Assembly: GCA_964020085.1 (NCBI GenBank)
Contig: OZ026608.1
Span: forward strand, 16,447,479 to 16,511,478
DNA: 64,000 bases
Source of the DNA: Micromussa lordhowensis
Taxonomy: Eukaryota > Cnidaria > Anthozoa > Scleractinia > Lobophylliidae
Direction: 5' to 3'
Of this stretch, positions 41,524 through 53,800 are shown one piece after another. The notes under the pieces were generated by a model, which was not told where the DNA came from, searched no databases, and saw nothing but the letters and a program-made list of their open reading frames with translations. How positions within the stretch are numbered: the stretch's first letter is position 1; each line of letters opens with the position of its first letter. Made by a program: the position numbers and the translations under genes.

Positions 41524-43173
41524 TCAGTCACTTTCTTCATCTGATCTCTCATCCATCTCCATGCTTGTGTCATTGTCCTCTTTGACCTCGGTGTTCACCT
41601 CAAGGGTAAGCTGCTCAAGAGTTTCACCAAGCATGTGGACACTGAATGTGTCCTCTCGCTGAATGCCCAAGGCCTTATGGAAGTAGCCTATGGCTTCGTG
41701 ATGGTTTCCAAGGAGGCTGTTAACAAAGCCAAGGGCAGAGAAGGTGGATGCTTTGTTTGGAACAAGAACAAGAGCCTGTTTGTGGTACCGTAATGCTTCC
41801 TGGTGTCTTCCCAGTTTACGGCAAGCATGGCCAAGATTACTGAGTAGGGTTTCCCACGTTTCCGACAGGACTTCTCCACTAGTGATCTGTGCTTTCTGGA
41901 GGGCTTCCTTGAAATACTTTTCGGCCTGGATGTAATCTCCATTTTGGAAAGCAATCACGCCCATTTCTTGCTTCACAAAAGGGTCATCTGGTGAGAGAAC
42001 TAAGGCCTGCACGAAAAACCTTTCAGCCAGTTTAGCATTGTTGGTTTTTCCATACTCCAGGCCGATGTAGAGAAGCGGCAAGTGGCATCGAGGCATCAGC
42101 TTGGATGCGGTAAAGTATGCTGTCATTGCTTGGTCATGCTCTCCCTCTGCAGCAAAGGCATGACCAAATGCAAGCCAAGCTGGGCCGTAAACTCGTTCCA
42201 AACTAGTCGCTTTACTGAAATACCTCCGTGCCTGCTCATACTTTTCAATGGCATAGTAATAACAGCCAACAGCATACCAGGCCACTGCCTTGTGCGGATA
42301 GTTATCAACTAGCTTATGACCCAATGAAAACAGCTCATTTGTTTTCTTCAACTCCACCAAGCAAACAATATGAATGGGCAGACAAGCCTCGTGGTATGGA
42401 TCTGAGGACAGGACAGCAGATGTCATCTTATATGAAAGATGATAGCCGCAGTTGTAGAAGTGCCGCTCTGCCATTCCCGCAACAATATCCAAGTTGTCGT
42501 TGAGGCTTTCTAAACCAGGAGGAAGCTTGGGATCAATTGGTTTGCAGTACTTCTTCATCTTGCTCTCATACAAAAATTTCAACAAATCAACTTCTTCAGG
42601 CATGCACTGCTCTGAGAAAGGAAGAGAAACCAACAGTTCTCTCTCCTCCTTGTCCGTCAGCATGTGATGAGAAACAAGCAGATCAAACGCTTCAAAACAG
42701 TGCACGTCGTTCCTAAGGGCATCCTTATAACAATCTGTAGCCAAAGCGCGATTATCCATGGCTTCGTAGACAACTCCTTTCAGCAAACAAACAGCACTTT
42801 CTAGTTTCTTGGTTCCGCCAACAAAACACACCTCAGCGGGAAGATCCTTCTCTCCCGGCTCTTTCTGTTCCATTTCCAGAATTTCTTTGGCCTCTTGCCA
42901 CTGTTTGCATTCTGCATGGCACTTGGCGGCCAGGTAGCGGCACGCTAGGGTCGTTTGAACAACGCCTCGACTTCTCAATGCATGGGAAGCTCTATGGAAT
43001 TGCCCGGTCAGAAAAAGAGCTTGTGCAAACCAGTACACATCTTGTATGTCACCACTGGACAACGAAACGGCTTTGTCTGCCCAGAATAACGCTGTTTTGT
43101 ACAAATGCATGTCTATGTATTGACGAACAAGATTTCGAAGTTGGGAAATATCAACCTTCCCGCCAGTCGCCAT
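41524..43173 (-). CDS. CDC16: Anaphase-promoting complex subunit CDC16/APC6, complete, intronless, 549 aa
   Basis: CDC16 (APC6) is a TPR scaffold of the APC/C ubiquitin ligase, which triggers anaphase and mitotic exit in the nucleus and cytosol. The product starts MATGGKVDISQLRNLVRQYI, has an N-terminal dimer region and then tandem TPRs to about residue 520. Diagnostic stretches are KAVAWYAVGCYYYAIEKYEQ, GPAWLAFGHAFAAEGEHDQA and LLSNLGHACRKLGRHQEAL. It ends in an acidic tail. I place the start at the ATG at 43173 (context AAGATGG); the frame can be extended 12 codons upstream only through a TTG. The human protein is about 620 aa, so the C-terminal tail is shorter here. It lacks introns, unlike the many-exon vertebrate gene. 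Confidence 0.93.
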   Translation of the reverse strand: MATGGKVDISQLRNLVRQYIDMHLYKTALFWADKAVSLSSGDIQDVYWFAQALFLTGQFHRASHALRSRGVVQTTLACRYLAAKCHAECKQWQEAKEILEMEQKEPGEKDLPAEVCFVGGTKKLESAVCLLKGVVYEAMDNRALATDCYKDALRNDVHCFEAFDLLVSHHMLTDKEERELLVSLPFSEQCMPEEVDLLKFLYESKMKKYCKPIDPKLPPGLESLNDNLDIVAGMAERHFYNCGYHLSYKMTSAVLSSDPYHEACLPIHIVCLVELKKTNELFSLGHKLVDNYPHKAVAWYAVGCYYYAIEKYEQARRYFSKATSLERVYGPAWLAFGHAFAAEGEHDQAMTAYFTASKLMPRCHLPLLYIGLEYGKTNNAKLAERFFVQALVLSPDDPFVKQEMGVIAFQNGDYIQAEKYFKEALQKAQITSGEVLSETWETLLSNLGHACRKLGRHQEALRYHKQALVLVPNKASTFSALGFVNSLLGNHHEAIGYFHKALGIQREDTFSVHMLGETLEQLTLEVNTEVKEDNDTSMEMDERSDEESD

Positions 43174-43645
43174 CTTGAATTTTGTGGGAATACCGCTTCC
43201 AAATACCAACTGTACAGTTGGCGCAAATTAACATTGGGGGAGTCTGGGTGGGTGTGGGGTAAGAAAACGATGAAAAATATTGATTTTCTTTTTTAAAAAT
43301 ACTTAAAGCTTCCAGTTTATGTCTCCTTCTGTATCAAAAGTATCTCTCTAAAGCATTATGTACTACCACTGACATTGACTACCAATTTTATAACTGATTT
43401 TGAATTGTAATTCGTTTTTCGCGGTGATTTTTTTGTCCCCTCTCCCCACAGTGACATGTGACAACCATTGCAACCGCTTGAAAAATGGCCGATCGTGAAT
43501 GATATGACGCTATTGACGATTTTTCAGCCGATTTTCTCTCGTTATTTGCCGGAAAGATTTAAAAATAAGCATGTGCCAGTAGATGTCAGCCAAGTGATGT
43601 AGGTTTTGTCAACGTTTGAGCGTTAAACGAAACGGTTTTGGAATC
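43174..43645. promoter_or_regulatory. Divergent promoter between CDC16 and Dab
   Basis: The two start codons are 472 bp apart and face away from each other. No TATA box or clear known element was identified. ATTTAAAAATAAGCATG near 43557 is AT-rich. Confidence 0.45.
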
Positions 43646-46600
43646 ATGTCCTCTGGAGAGAAGCTTGCCAAAGGCAAGAGTAAGAAAGCGGGACCGAAGG
43701 CAAAAGCAGCTAAAGGTAAAGCATCTCTTTTTTCTTCCTTTCAACTCCTTTGCTTGCAGACAATAAAATACATGCCTTCATGTAAAAAAAAATTCTAATA
43801 GTGCATTTTGCAAGCATTTTCTAACTCATTAAATTATTCTGTCAAGAATGGCATTCCAGTCCTGCGGGTTAAATCGTCGATTTCAAGTGCTAAATTGATT
43901 TCTGTTTTGTATTGTCTCTTTCCATGAATGGTGCAATATGTTTGATACAGTTGACCATTTAGCAGCTGATTGTTGCTGTCATTTTGTTCATGCTGTTTAG
44001 GAAAGGAAGTTCCCGTAAATGACCATCGCTTTCGAGGAGATGGATTGAGGTTCAAGTGCAAGGTTGGAGTTTCTTAAATTTATAATTTGCCTCGCATTTG
44101 ATTTTAGTTGATTATTAACAAAAAAAAACGTGAAATTGAGCCCCCATTATCCATAAATTTGATATTTTGTTGAAGCGTGGTGTCTTGCCAGCCTCCTCTG
44201 GTGGGATATTTTGTACAATAATAAACAGATCTGGGCCGAAACAATTAGTTCAATGTAAACAGTACCCATTATGCGGCGGCGAATTGTCAACGAGTGCCCC
44301 CAAGTTATGCTTTCTCCCTTTCTCGTCTCGACAGCTCGTAGGGTCAGCAGATGTCAGTAGCGCGAGAGGCGATGCCATGTGCGCGGATGCAATCAAGAAA
44401 TTAAAGGTAGATTAACTGTTCCCATCATAATTATGGGCGTCGTAGCATTAACAAGTACTTTGTGGAACAAGCTGCCGTTTTATTACCTTCTGCCTTTGTG
44501 GTTTGTCCATAAAGAGAACAAAAACAGGAATGTTGAGTCTGGGGGAAGATATTGTCTTCAGTTCGCTTGTGAAATAACCTAGCAATAGTTATTGATTTTA
44601 CCTAACATGATTCACTACAGAGAATAAATTTCAAAGATTCCCCCCATCCTTCCCCACCCATTGCACAAAAGCACACTCCAGTCTAATGCACAAATTAATA
44701 AAGGGGGTTAAGTTTGTAAAGAAAGTGTGGTGCTGTGTCTGTGCGGATTATTACAAGATAATTTGGTTTTATCAACTGACTTAATGCTCGAAACGTCAGC
44801 TTTCGAATCTCTTTACGGTGGCCAATTCACATTATCAACTCAGTTGATAAAACCAAATTATCTTGTAATCCACAAATTGTTTTCTCTGTTTGTTTGTTTG
44901 TTTGTCTGCCATTCTGCCTGTCTCTTTGATTAACATGTCTATCATTTTTTTTTCATCTTTCTGTCCGTATGTCCATCTGTCTGTCTGTCTGTCCATCAGG
45001 TATCTGTCACCACTTTAATATTATGCTCTCAATATTTTCTGAAACTTAAATGTACATAATTATATCTTTGCCAATTCAAAATGTTACATTATGTAACTAG
45101 GAAAAACTGGCTAATCATGGAGGTACAAATGCAAGTTTATAAAACATAATATGTTTTGCAACATAGGTCCATGCGATAAAGTTAAATAAAGAAAGTGGTG
45201 AACATAAGCTGAAGATTGTGCTGAATATCACTTTAAAAGGGATCAGGATAATAGATGAAAAAACTCAGGTGAGTGCATGTACTTAAATTGCCCCTGTGAC
45301 AAAACATAAATTATTTTTTTCCTTTGGATTTCAAAACTATGTTAACTAAACACTAAGTGACCCAAGTTTTAATCCTTGATTTAAAAAAGGCACCTGTTTA
45401 TTTTAACTGGAACTTTCCTATTTAATGATCAGAATTTAAGTTCTTGAGAGAGCTGGATCGAGGAGAAAATGATGTCAAAGGCTCACTAGTTTAAGAATGC
45501 AATGCGTGTGTACGCTGCAGAATTAATATGCAGCACAGGAGTTTTTGGCTTTCACACTTTTAAACTCGCACTTGCATACATAATAAGCTGCGTTCACACA
45601 CTGAAATTTTAAGCTGGTGAGCCTTTGACATCACTTTTCCTGGATCCAACCCTCTGAGGTCAAGTCGGTCAGGTTTGAATGTAAGTGATGGTGGATCGTG
45701 AAATCCAAAACTTACACTCAAAGTAAACGGCCTTTTGATAAAAATGAAAGGTCAGAATTTTGCCAGTCAAGTGTTAAGCAGACACACTTTCAGAATCTCA
45801 AGAAAAAAAGGAAGTGATTTTTTTTTTTATCACAGGAGCACTTTAAGGTGGTTCGAAACAGTTTTATGGCGCGCGCAAACTGGGTTCTAATCAACAAGCC
45901 TAATCTCGCGCGTGCAGTTGACGCACATGCGCAAATGCTGATCTTGTCGTGTCGAAATTTTGGAGTTTTTATAACTTTAATCGCTCATATTTCCGCTTCC
46001 GCTCGGTGGATTTTTTTCATTTTTTCGGTGATAACCAGGATCAATTGGCTGCATACATAGTCCGATTTTTAAAAAATTCTGTAGGCAGGAAAAAAAATAA
46101 GAGAACAATAGTCAAAAAGAGGATTTTTTCTTAATCTACCCTACAGATTTTTTTTAAACTGAAATATGTTGAAGGTCATTTCTGGTGACATATAATATTG
46201 CAGTTTGAGAAGATTTCACCGACCGATTTTTTAAAAAAGACAATAGATTTCGATTTTAGGGGCTCAACTGAATGCGTCATATGGTTGCTATGGTAACAGG
46301 TTTTCTGAAATGAATGTCATGTAATGAATCTATGATGTTTCTTTTATTTCTGTGCCAAATTTCATAGTAATACGATGAACCATACATAAATTAGAAAAGA
46401 ATTTGTGAACTTGTCTCGGGAAAATGAAAACTACTTCGAACCACCTTAAGGTGATCAAAAAGACCAGTTGTCTTTAGGGTTCCTAAGTGCACAATGTATT
46501 AAATACATTGATTCCACCACCTTATTTCTGGTTTTTGTAGGGCCATTTTTCTTGAACATTTTAATTTTCTCCTCAATAATAGTGACATTAATCCCAAGAG

Positions 46601-49600
46601 GGAAAAAAATAAATAAATGTTAGAAGGAACAAATTAATCTTGAAATGTTAAACAAGCTCTAATCTCTCCTATTCTGTCCTGAGAGTGGCAAAGTGTTTAT
46701 GCATGAAAAATGATGAGAGCAAAAATCAGTGTACTGCATGTATAATAATGCATGAAAAGTAACCAAAAGACAGACATTATTCCTGAATATTTATGAGAAA
46801 GTCATCGTCAAAAGTATATTTAGAAAATTATGTAATTATGTGGCACATGAATGTTGTTGAGATGTGCACGTGAAATGGGACAGCCTCCCTTTGGTACCCC
46901 CTCTCTTAATTTTACAACTTGTGAAAATAGATTGTGTTGTAATCCATGTTTTTAATTTCCTATTAATTTCCAGAAAGTGCAACATGAACATCCCATCAAT
47001 AAAATATCATTTATAACCCATGACCCAGAAGACAAGAAAATCTTTGGATATGTTTGTAGCCTACCTTGCTCCACTGGGCACAAGCTGTTTGCTATCAAGT
47101 CAGAAAAATCTGTAAGTTATGAAAATGTTTTGTGTTTGTGAATTCATGAGTGATTAACTCAAAGTAGTATACTGAACAGGTTTTTGTGTACTCAATTCGT
47201 ACCCACTGGAGCAGTGCTGGAAATAGTAGTCAGTCATCGGACATTGTCTAACCAAATGTTATGAAATTGTCCAACAAATCTGACACTATGGTCAGATAAG
47301 ATCTGCAGATCTGCACCAAAATGAGCTCAGTATTTTGTCATGAGATCTACATGTAGTTTGTAGACCATGTTTGCTTTGAGATATGTATGCAGTTCCAGAA
47401 AATACCCGTACCTCTCCCATACCTCTCCACCCATCTGGAAATTCCAATTAAAGCTTCATACATTTTACACTTTTTGGTGTTAGAGGACCCCCTATCCCCC
47501 AGGAAATTCCAATCCCTTCTGCGGGGGAGAGTATCGATATTCTCTGGTTCTGCGCTATGCAATTGCATTAAAAATCATAATTTTTTTTGCTTTTATGGTC
47601 TCTTAGACTTGCAAAAAATGTAAAACAAACATGCATTTTGACAAATTGCCCTGTACTGCAACCCCTAGCACACTTATTACTTCATGTATGCCCACCCCAA
47701 GCAATGCCTGTCAATTTTCCAGCACCTGTTTATACACCTGGATGGAAATGCTAGGGGTATATGTCCAAAAACTTAACACGTTGACCACAGCTAAGGCTAA
47801 CCCAGGTCTACTGCTTTATCCGGTGTCCAGCACAATAAATATTACCCAAGCCCATTGCAACTCCGAATATTTATAGTTTGTAAAAATTGTAATTTTGTGT
47901 TTGAATCTTCCACAGGCTGGAGTTGTCACTGGGAGCCTGTATGAACTATTTCAAGTTGTATTTCAACTTCGACAACAGGCTGGATTAACAAAGAAGACTC
48001 CCAATTCGGCTCAGGTGTCAAATGGTAAAGTTAAAACAGTATCTTTTTGTGACCTTTTGTGACAAGTCCAAACATACAATACAGAACTTATTCATTTGAC
48101 AAATTTTACAGATCCACATTTTCCTTGGGAAGGAAAGGCGAACCCACTTCTTATTTCTCTTTGACAATGAAAACTTTATTACATGTAGCTGTTACTCCGA
48201 CAAAAGTGGAGAAGACGCTTCTTCTGAGATTTACGCTTGCTAAGTTAGCAAGGTTTGAATGGTGAAATTATCCAACCTTAGCCTTGTTATGTTGAAGTTT
48301 GGATTGAATACAGCATCTATGTTAGAGTAACTTTGGAATTTAGTTATTTTTCAACTTGAACTTGATATGAAAGGTAAATTAACTGCTGTAGCAAGTTTGT
48401 TAAGGTTACATATTGATCGTTAGACTGCTGGCAGTCTGTTGTTCTCTCGAAATTCAGCAGTGGTCATGAGGCGAGACGCAAGCCTAAAGGCCATAGCCCT
48501 TGTCTGGCCTTCTTCCCTACTAGGCCACTGCTATACTGCCCTTTTGCATTTGTGATGATTGCACAATGACTAAACACTCGTCTAACTGACCCTGAGAGAA
48601 AAAACCGGCTTCCAGCAGTCTAATTGAGCATAAGCTCTTTGTCAGAGTAGAGAACAAGTTGATTTATAAACCGTCCGTGTTTCACTTGCCAACCAAAGCA
48701 GACCTGTCCAACAGTTTTTTTGTTTACAAGAAACTAAAAATTTCAGATAATTTTAATATCAGACAAAAAATCATCTGAAAGTAAAACAATCCAAAATTTA
48801 AACTTTTAGGTAGCTCCAAAGCTCTTAGTTTCCTTTATGGAGTGAACTCTTGTTGAGACACTGCTTGAGATACATAATGGCTTGATAGGATTTGTGTTTT
48901 TTTCTTCTGGGTGTATTCTAAACCCTTGATGGTGCAGTAAAACTGTCATTTTCACAGATGTTGTTTCAGTCTAAATGAAGGGGTACGTGGAAAAAGACCC
49001 TTGTAAGTGATATCAGATAGACTGCAAGATTCTCCTTGAAAATTGATTTTCGCTTCCTTCTATGAAACAGGATAATTCAATATGAGATCAAGAGTCACTC
49101 AGGGCTTTTTTCACGCACCCCTTCAATTGGTGTTTTATACATGTAGGTGTAAATTTGCTTAATAAGCAAAAAATGATTCAGAAAAATGTCTGAATTTTTT
49201 GTCCAAAATTTGTCCAAGTTTTGATAAAAAGTGTCCAAAGTAAAAAGTTCAAATTTTTTTGCAAGTAATGCTCAGATCTTTGATGATGACATTGGGTTGC
49301 AAGTGCTTGGTTTACCATCCATCCCTGGTTTGATTGTTGCTCAAGATTTATTACCTCGGTTACGAGTTTGTTGTAGGTTTTGCCAATTGCTCCAAGAGAT
49401 TCAAATCTATATTGGAAACCTTGGAGCAATTGATATTATCATGTTTGGTATCAAGAAACTTGCTGCAAAAGGTCAAGAATGATTGATAGTGTGCGAGTTT
49501 GTATATTTTCCCATTGCTTTTTGAACATTTTCTAGGTCCAAGCCCTCAGGTGTCAGATGGCATTTATGAGGTATGTTTGCTGTTGCTTGTAATCTTGATT

Positions 49601-50844
49601 GTAGTCTCAACTTTTTTTATAATGCAACTTTGTTAAAAGTGTTTCAGCTGCCAGTTCAAATCACCATCTTCTGTCCATTACTATTGGTCCCAGATGCCTG
49701 TTGAAATCGGTTTTCTTTCAGGCCATCGCACATACAGTTGGTTTTGGCCACGGATTCAAAAAAAGTGATCAAGACATATGATGATGAACATCTCTTGGCT
49801 ACTAGTTAATAGTTTTAGTTAATACCAGGCTAATAGACTGTTTTAAGCTCCCATATAAAATACAACTGCTAGCCTTCCATTCTCCTTTAAAACTCTCATT
49901 GTCAACAACATTTTATAAAAATAAATTACAGCGGCAAAATGAAAGTAAGCTCATGTGTATTAATAGGTACACTGTCTGTACTAAAGACTAACCCATAACA
50001 CGTTAAATATAATTGAGCACGTTGAATTTGTTGGGCCCCTCCAAATATGATTTCAGGCGTACATATCACAGTGCGAGATCTTGATCCTAAAATTCTGCCA
50101 GTAATCCATGTTACTCCCCATTACAAGAGAAGAAATTTGCATTCATCGAAACAAAGCTTAATAACCAGGCATTTTAAATCAGGTGTGTTGGAACCTGATG
50201 TCTGTTTCATTGGCAATGTGTGAATATTGTAAACAACGGTTCTAGTTGTATTTCACTCAGGGTTTCAGATCAGAGTTCTGCAATACACAGCGACTCTCTA
50301 CATATATACTGATAACAATTGAACAGCATGGAAACTTTAATGTATGTCATTTTCAATGCAATTGAATGTGACTGGTCAACATGACTGGATGAAAGGTTGA
50401 CCAGTCAAATCCCCAGTCAGTCCAGAGGACATTGTCCATTGACCAGCTGTTAATTCAAGCCCTGTAGAGGACCAAGCACCGAGGAAATTCAATATCCAGC
50501 CATCTTGTCCTCATTCCTGGTCAATAACTCATATTTTTTACGTATTTTAGGTGCCATATAAGAATGGTAACAACAAAAATATCACAGCAAGTCCACAAGA
50601 TCAGCACTATGATGAGCCTGTGACACCTAAGACAAAAGAGGATCCACATTATAAAGTACCGGTAAGTAATTTTGAATCTGGGTAGAGTATAGTGTAATGT
50701 ACTGTGATGTCTTGATGTTGATAAAAAGTAACTATGGATCATCAGTGCCTTTGATAACCTTCTTGAAAAATTTGTTCTTGGTGTTATTTAAGAAATAGAA
50801 AACAGTACCGTGTTTCTATCGAGTTATAGAAACACGAGTGAAAG

Positions 50845-50875
<31 letters not shown>

Positions 50876-53800
50876 GAGCCGCAGGCAAGTGTTTCCACAG
50901 CTTTTTCGAGTTCCCCCAAACTTTCATGAGTGTTTCTATAACTCGATAGGAACACGGAGAACATGTTTTCTATTTCTTTTAGAAAATACCGCGACAAAGA
51001 AAAAGAAAAACAACTTCTTTACTTCCATCATCAAAATGTAAATTCCCTTTGTTCGTGCCATCATTACGTCAACAGCTCGTGCTAGGCCTGTGTTTCTATC
51101 GAGTTATAGAAACACGGTTTTAAACCAATCAGCGTGCGTATTTGCTTTGGGTTATTTTCTAAATAGACAATAGCCTCCATCTGGTGTGGAAATGTAGTCA
51201 GATATTAATTTTGTCCGCGAACATCTGTTCTGAGGAATGAGCAGATTTCCAACAGCTAATTAAGCTCAACGAAAAGTGCGAGCTTTGAGGAACAGATAAT
51301 GTATGCAGACAAATATCCAAGAATATTTCCTTCATATTTATCCTTCAAATATTTTTCAAAACATGCATGGTTTTGAAAATTGGGGAATATCACTTGGATA
51401 TGCCCCAGTTTTTAACTGGGGAATATTCAGTCATGTTACACCCTATAATGAATAGTACATCAAGTGAGATCAGGATGAGTCATTTTATTGTTGTCATGTG
51501 CCTGACTAACTGATTAGTTGATTAATTAATTAAACTAATTACAAGACGTTTGGTGATCGCACCTTGCCCATTCTGGACCATTTTTTCTGAAACAAACTGC
51601 CACTTGAAATACCATCCAGTTTAAGTGTTACTCTTTGAAAATCAAAGCTGAAGACACACCTCTTCAAGCTAGCTTACAATTTGTTGTAATGTTTTTAATA
51701 CTTTATTGTTCAATAGTTATTAATCGTTTTACTATTTTATGAATTTTAACTATTCTGTAAAGCGCGTTAGATTATTTTTTTAATTTTAGCACTATAGAAA
51801 TGTATTTATAATTATTTTTAGATTCCAAACAGTCAGTCTGTTCAGCCTGCCCTTCCACCACTACCTGGAGAAAACAAAGATTCTGAGGTACATGACTTAA
51901 GCGCTGGCCAGCAGTGCTTTAATATGTGCTACATATTATGTATCTTATTGTGAACAAGATATCATTAATTTGTAATGTGTCACAAGTTAAACTGATTTGG
52001 AGTTCTGACACAAAGCACAGCCTTTCTTGATGTACTGCTACATACAAATACATTAAGGCGCAGTCATTATATCACATCTCTGCTCACATTGATGTAATCC
52101 TATAGGAAGCAATATGTTACGTATATCTTATTAACCAAGAGCAAGGGCCGTACTGGGAGAGTATCAGCCTGAGGTCTTGAAAGTACAGACCTTGCCACAT
52201 TCTGTATGTACGAAATAGGCTGAGGGCCAATATTCTGACTCCCAATACTGTCCTGAGCAAGCTTGTTTATTGAGAGATTCATTAGACAACTGGTACTACC
52301 CTGAAAATCTTCAAGAACGATCTTGCAGGCTCATTCAGGACGGTGCTTGGTCCAATATTTAGTGAATATTAAACCAGCAATGGAGCAATCTGATTGGTTG
52401 ATTTTAGTTATTGGCCCTCTGAACTAAGTAAAACTTACATAGTCGTGTAATTAAATTATCAACAAAAGCAAGCTCAGTTCGATAGAGGTGTAGTAAAATG
52501 TTTAATAAATGTCTTTACAGTGTTATGTCGGCTCTATATATGAAAATATTAGTTTTCAATCATTTTGAGGAGACATCACTACTCTCAGTTCGCCCTATTT
52601 TCTTGATTAGATTAAAACAAATATTTTCCTAACTACTCCTTCTGGTCCTCAATTCCAGGTAAGTTCATTTAACTTCATGTAAAATCATCCTTGTTACAAA
52701 AATTGCCAGGGATTCTTATTAACTGTCATTAATGGCTATGGTTTTAATAGTCTGTAGTTCCATTTAACACTAAGTGATTCACTGGTGATTCACTGGATTT
52801 GAAAATCTGAAGATTAATGTTGTAATTCTATTTCCTTTATATGAAGGCTGCAGAGGATACAACACAAGCACATGGCTCAAATTCATCTAACCTTTTAAGT
52901 CCATCTTCTATTGATAAGGTCTGTTATTTCAAATAATTTATTATGTACAATATTATAGGTGTGCAATGCATGCAGAGAGGTAGCAACTCAATGCATTCTT
53001 TAGCCAGACTTGAAAGTGCAATGACCAAGAGGATAACTTGAAGCGGACTAGCAGGGGAAGAATACAGTTTGTAGTCACTTTGTTTCATAAAATCTGGGAT
53101 AAGCCGTAACTGTCTGGTCTTTAACAACTTATTTGGCCAAGAAAGACCTTCGCGAACCAACAGCATAACTGAACCGAATATTATGAGGTGCAATAAGTGA
53201 GGCCATTAAACAGGGGTCCATTCTCCGTTATGTATTGTAGAGCTGCACATCATTATCACATCAACTTTTCAATCTTTTTAGAGTATTGTTATTGGTAACA
53301 GTGATCCATCTAAAAAAGGAAGTAGTGAGTCCAGGGAATTCCATGTGATGAGTCCCACACTCATCATTATGTGAATGAATAACACATACAATTAAATGAG
53401 CTTCCTTACTCATTCCATTTGATCTCCTGTCCTCTTAGCAGACTTTACAATACATACTTCCATTTTTCTTGTAGACCAGCCACAAATATGTTTTAAACCA
53501 CAGCTCAGAAAAAATCAACATATGAGCCGAATGGCCCATCAGGCCGGTGTCAGAAGCATGAAGCGACTAGGAGTATTTCTACTCTGCCCTAGATGGGATG
53601 CTGGTCCATTGCAGGGTTAGCCCCCAAGAACACAGCACATGTCCCAGCCAGGTCTCGAACCTGGACAATTTGATCCAGAAGCGAGCGCACTAACCATGAG
53701 GCCACCACCCTGAGATATACTGTACCACTGTATTATTTTTTTATCCTTTTAGGATCCTGATCAAGTGTCACAGGCATCTGTGGAGGTTCCACTGACGTTC

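Noticed and set aside
43174..43209. Twelve-codon N-terminal extension of CDC16
   Set aside because: It starts at a TTG, not an ATG. The ATG at 43173 has a better context and gives the conserved start of the protein.
53600..53715. tRNA gene on the minus strand
   Set aside because: A and B boxes are present, but the body continues into a SINE shared with 31960-32310 and no terminator or clean acceptor is seen.
53765..53767. Separate gene starting in the large Dab exon
   Set aside because: The apparent first codon is GTG and the frame continues upstream to an acceptor at 53752, so it is an internal exon.
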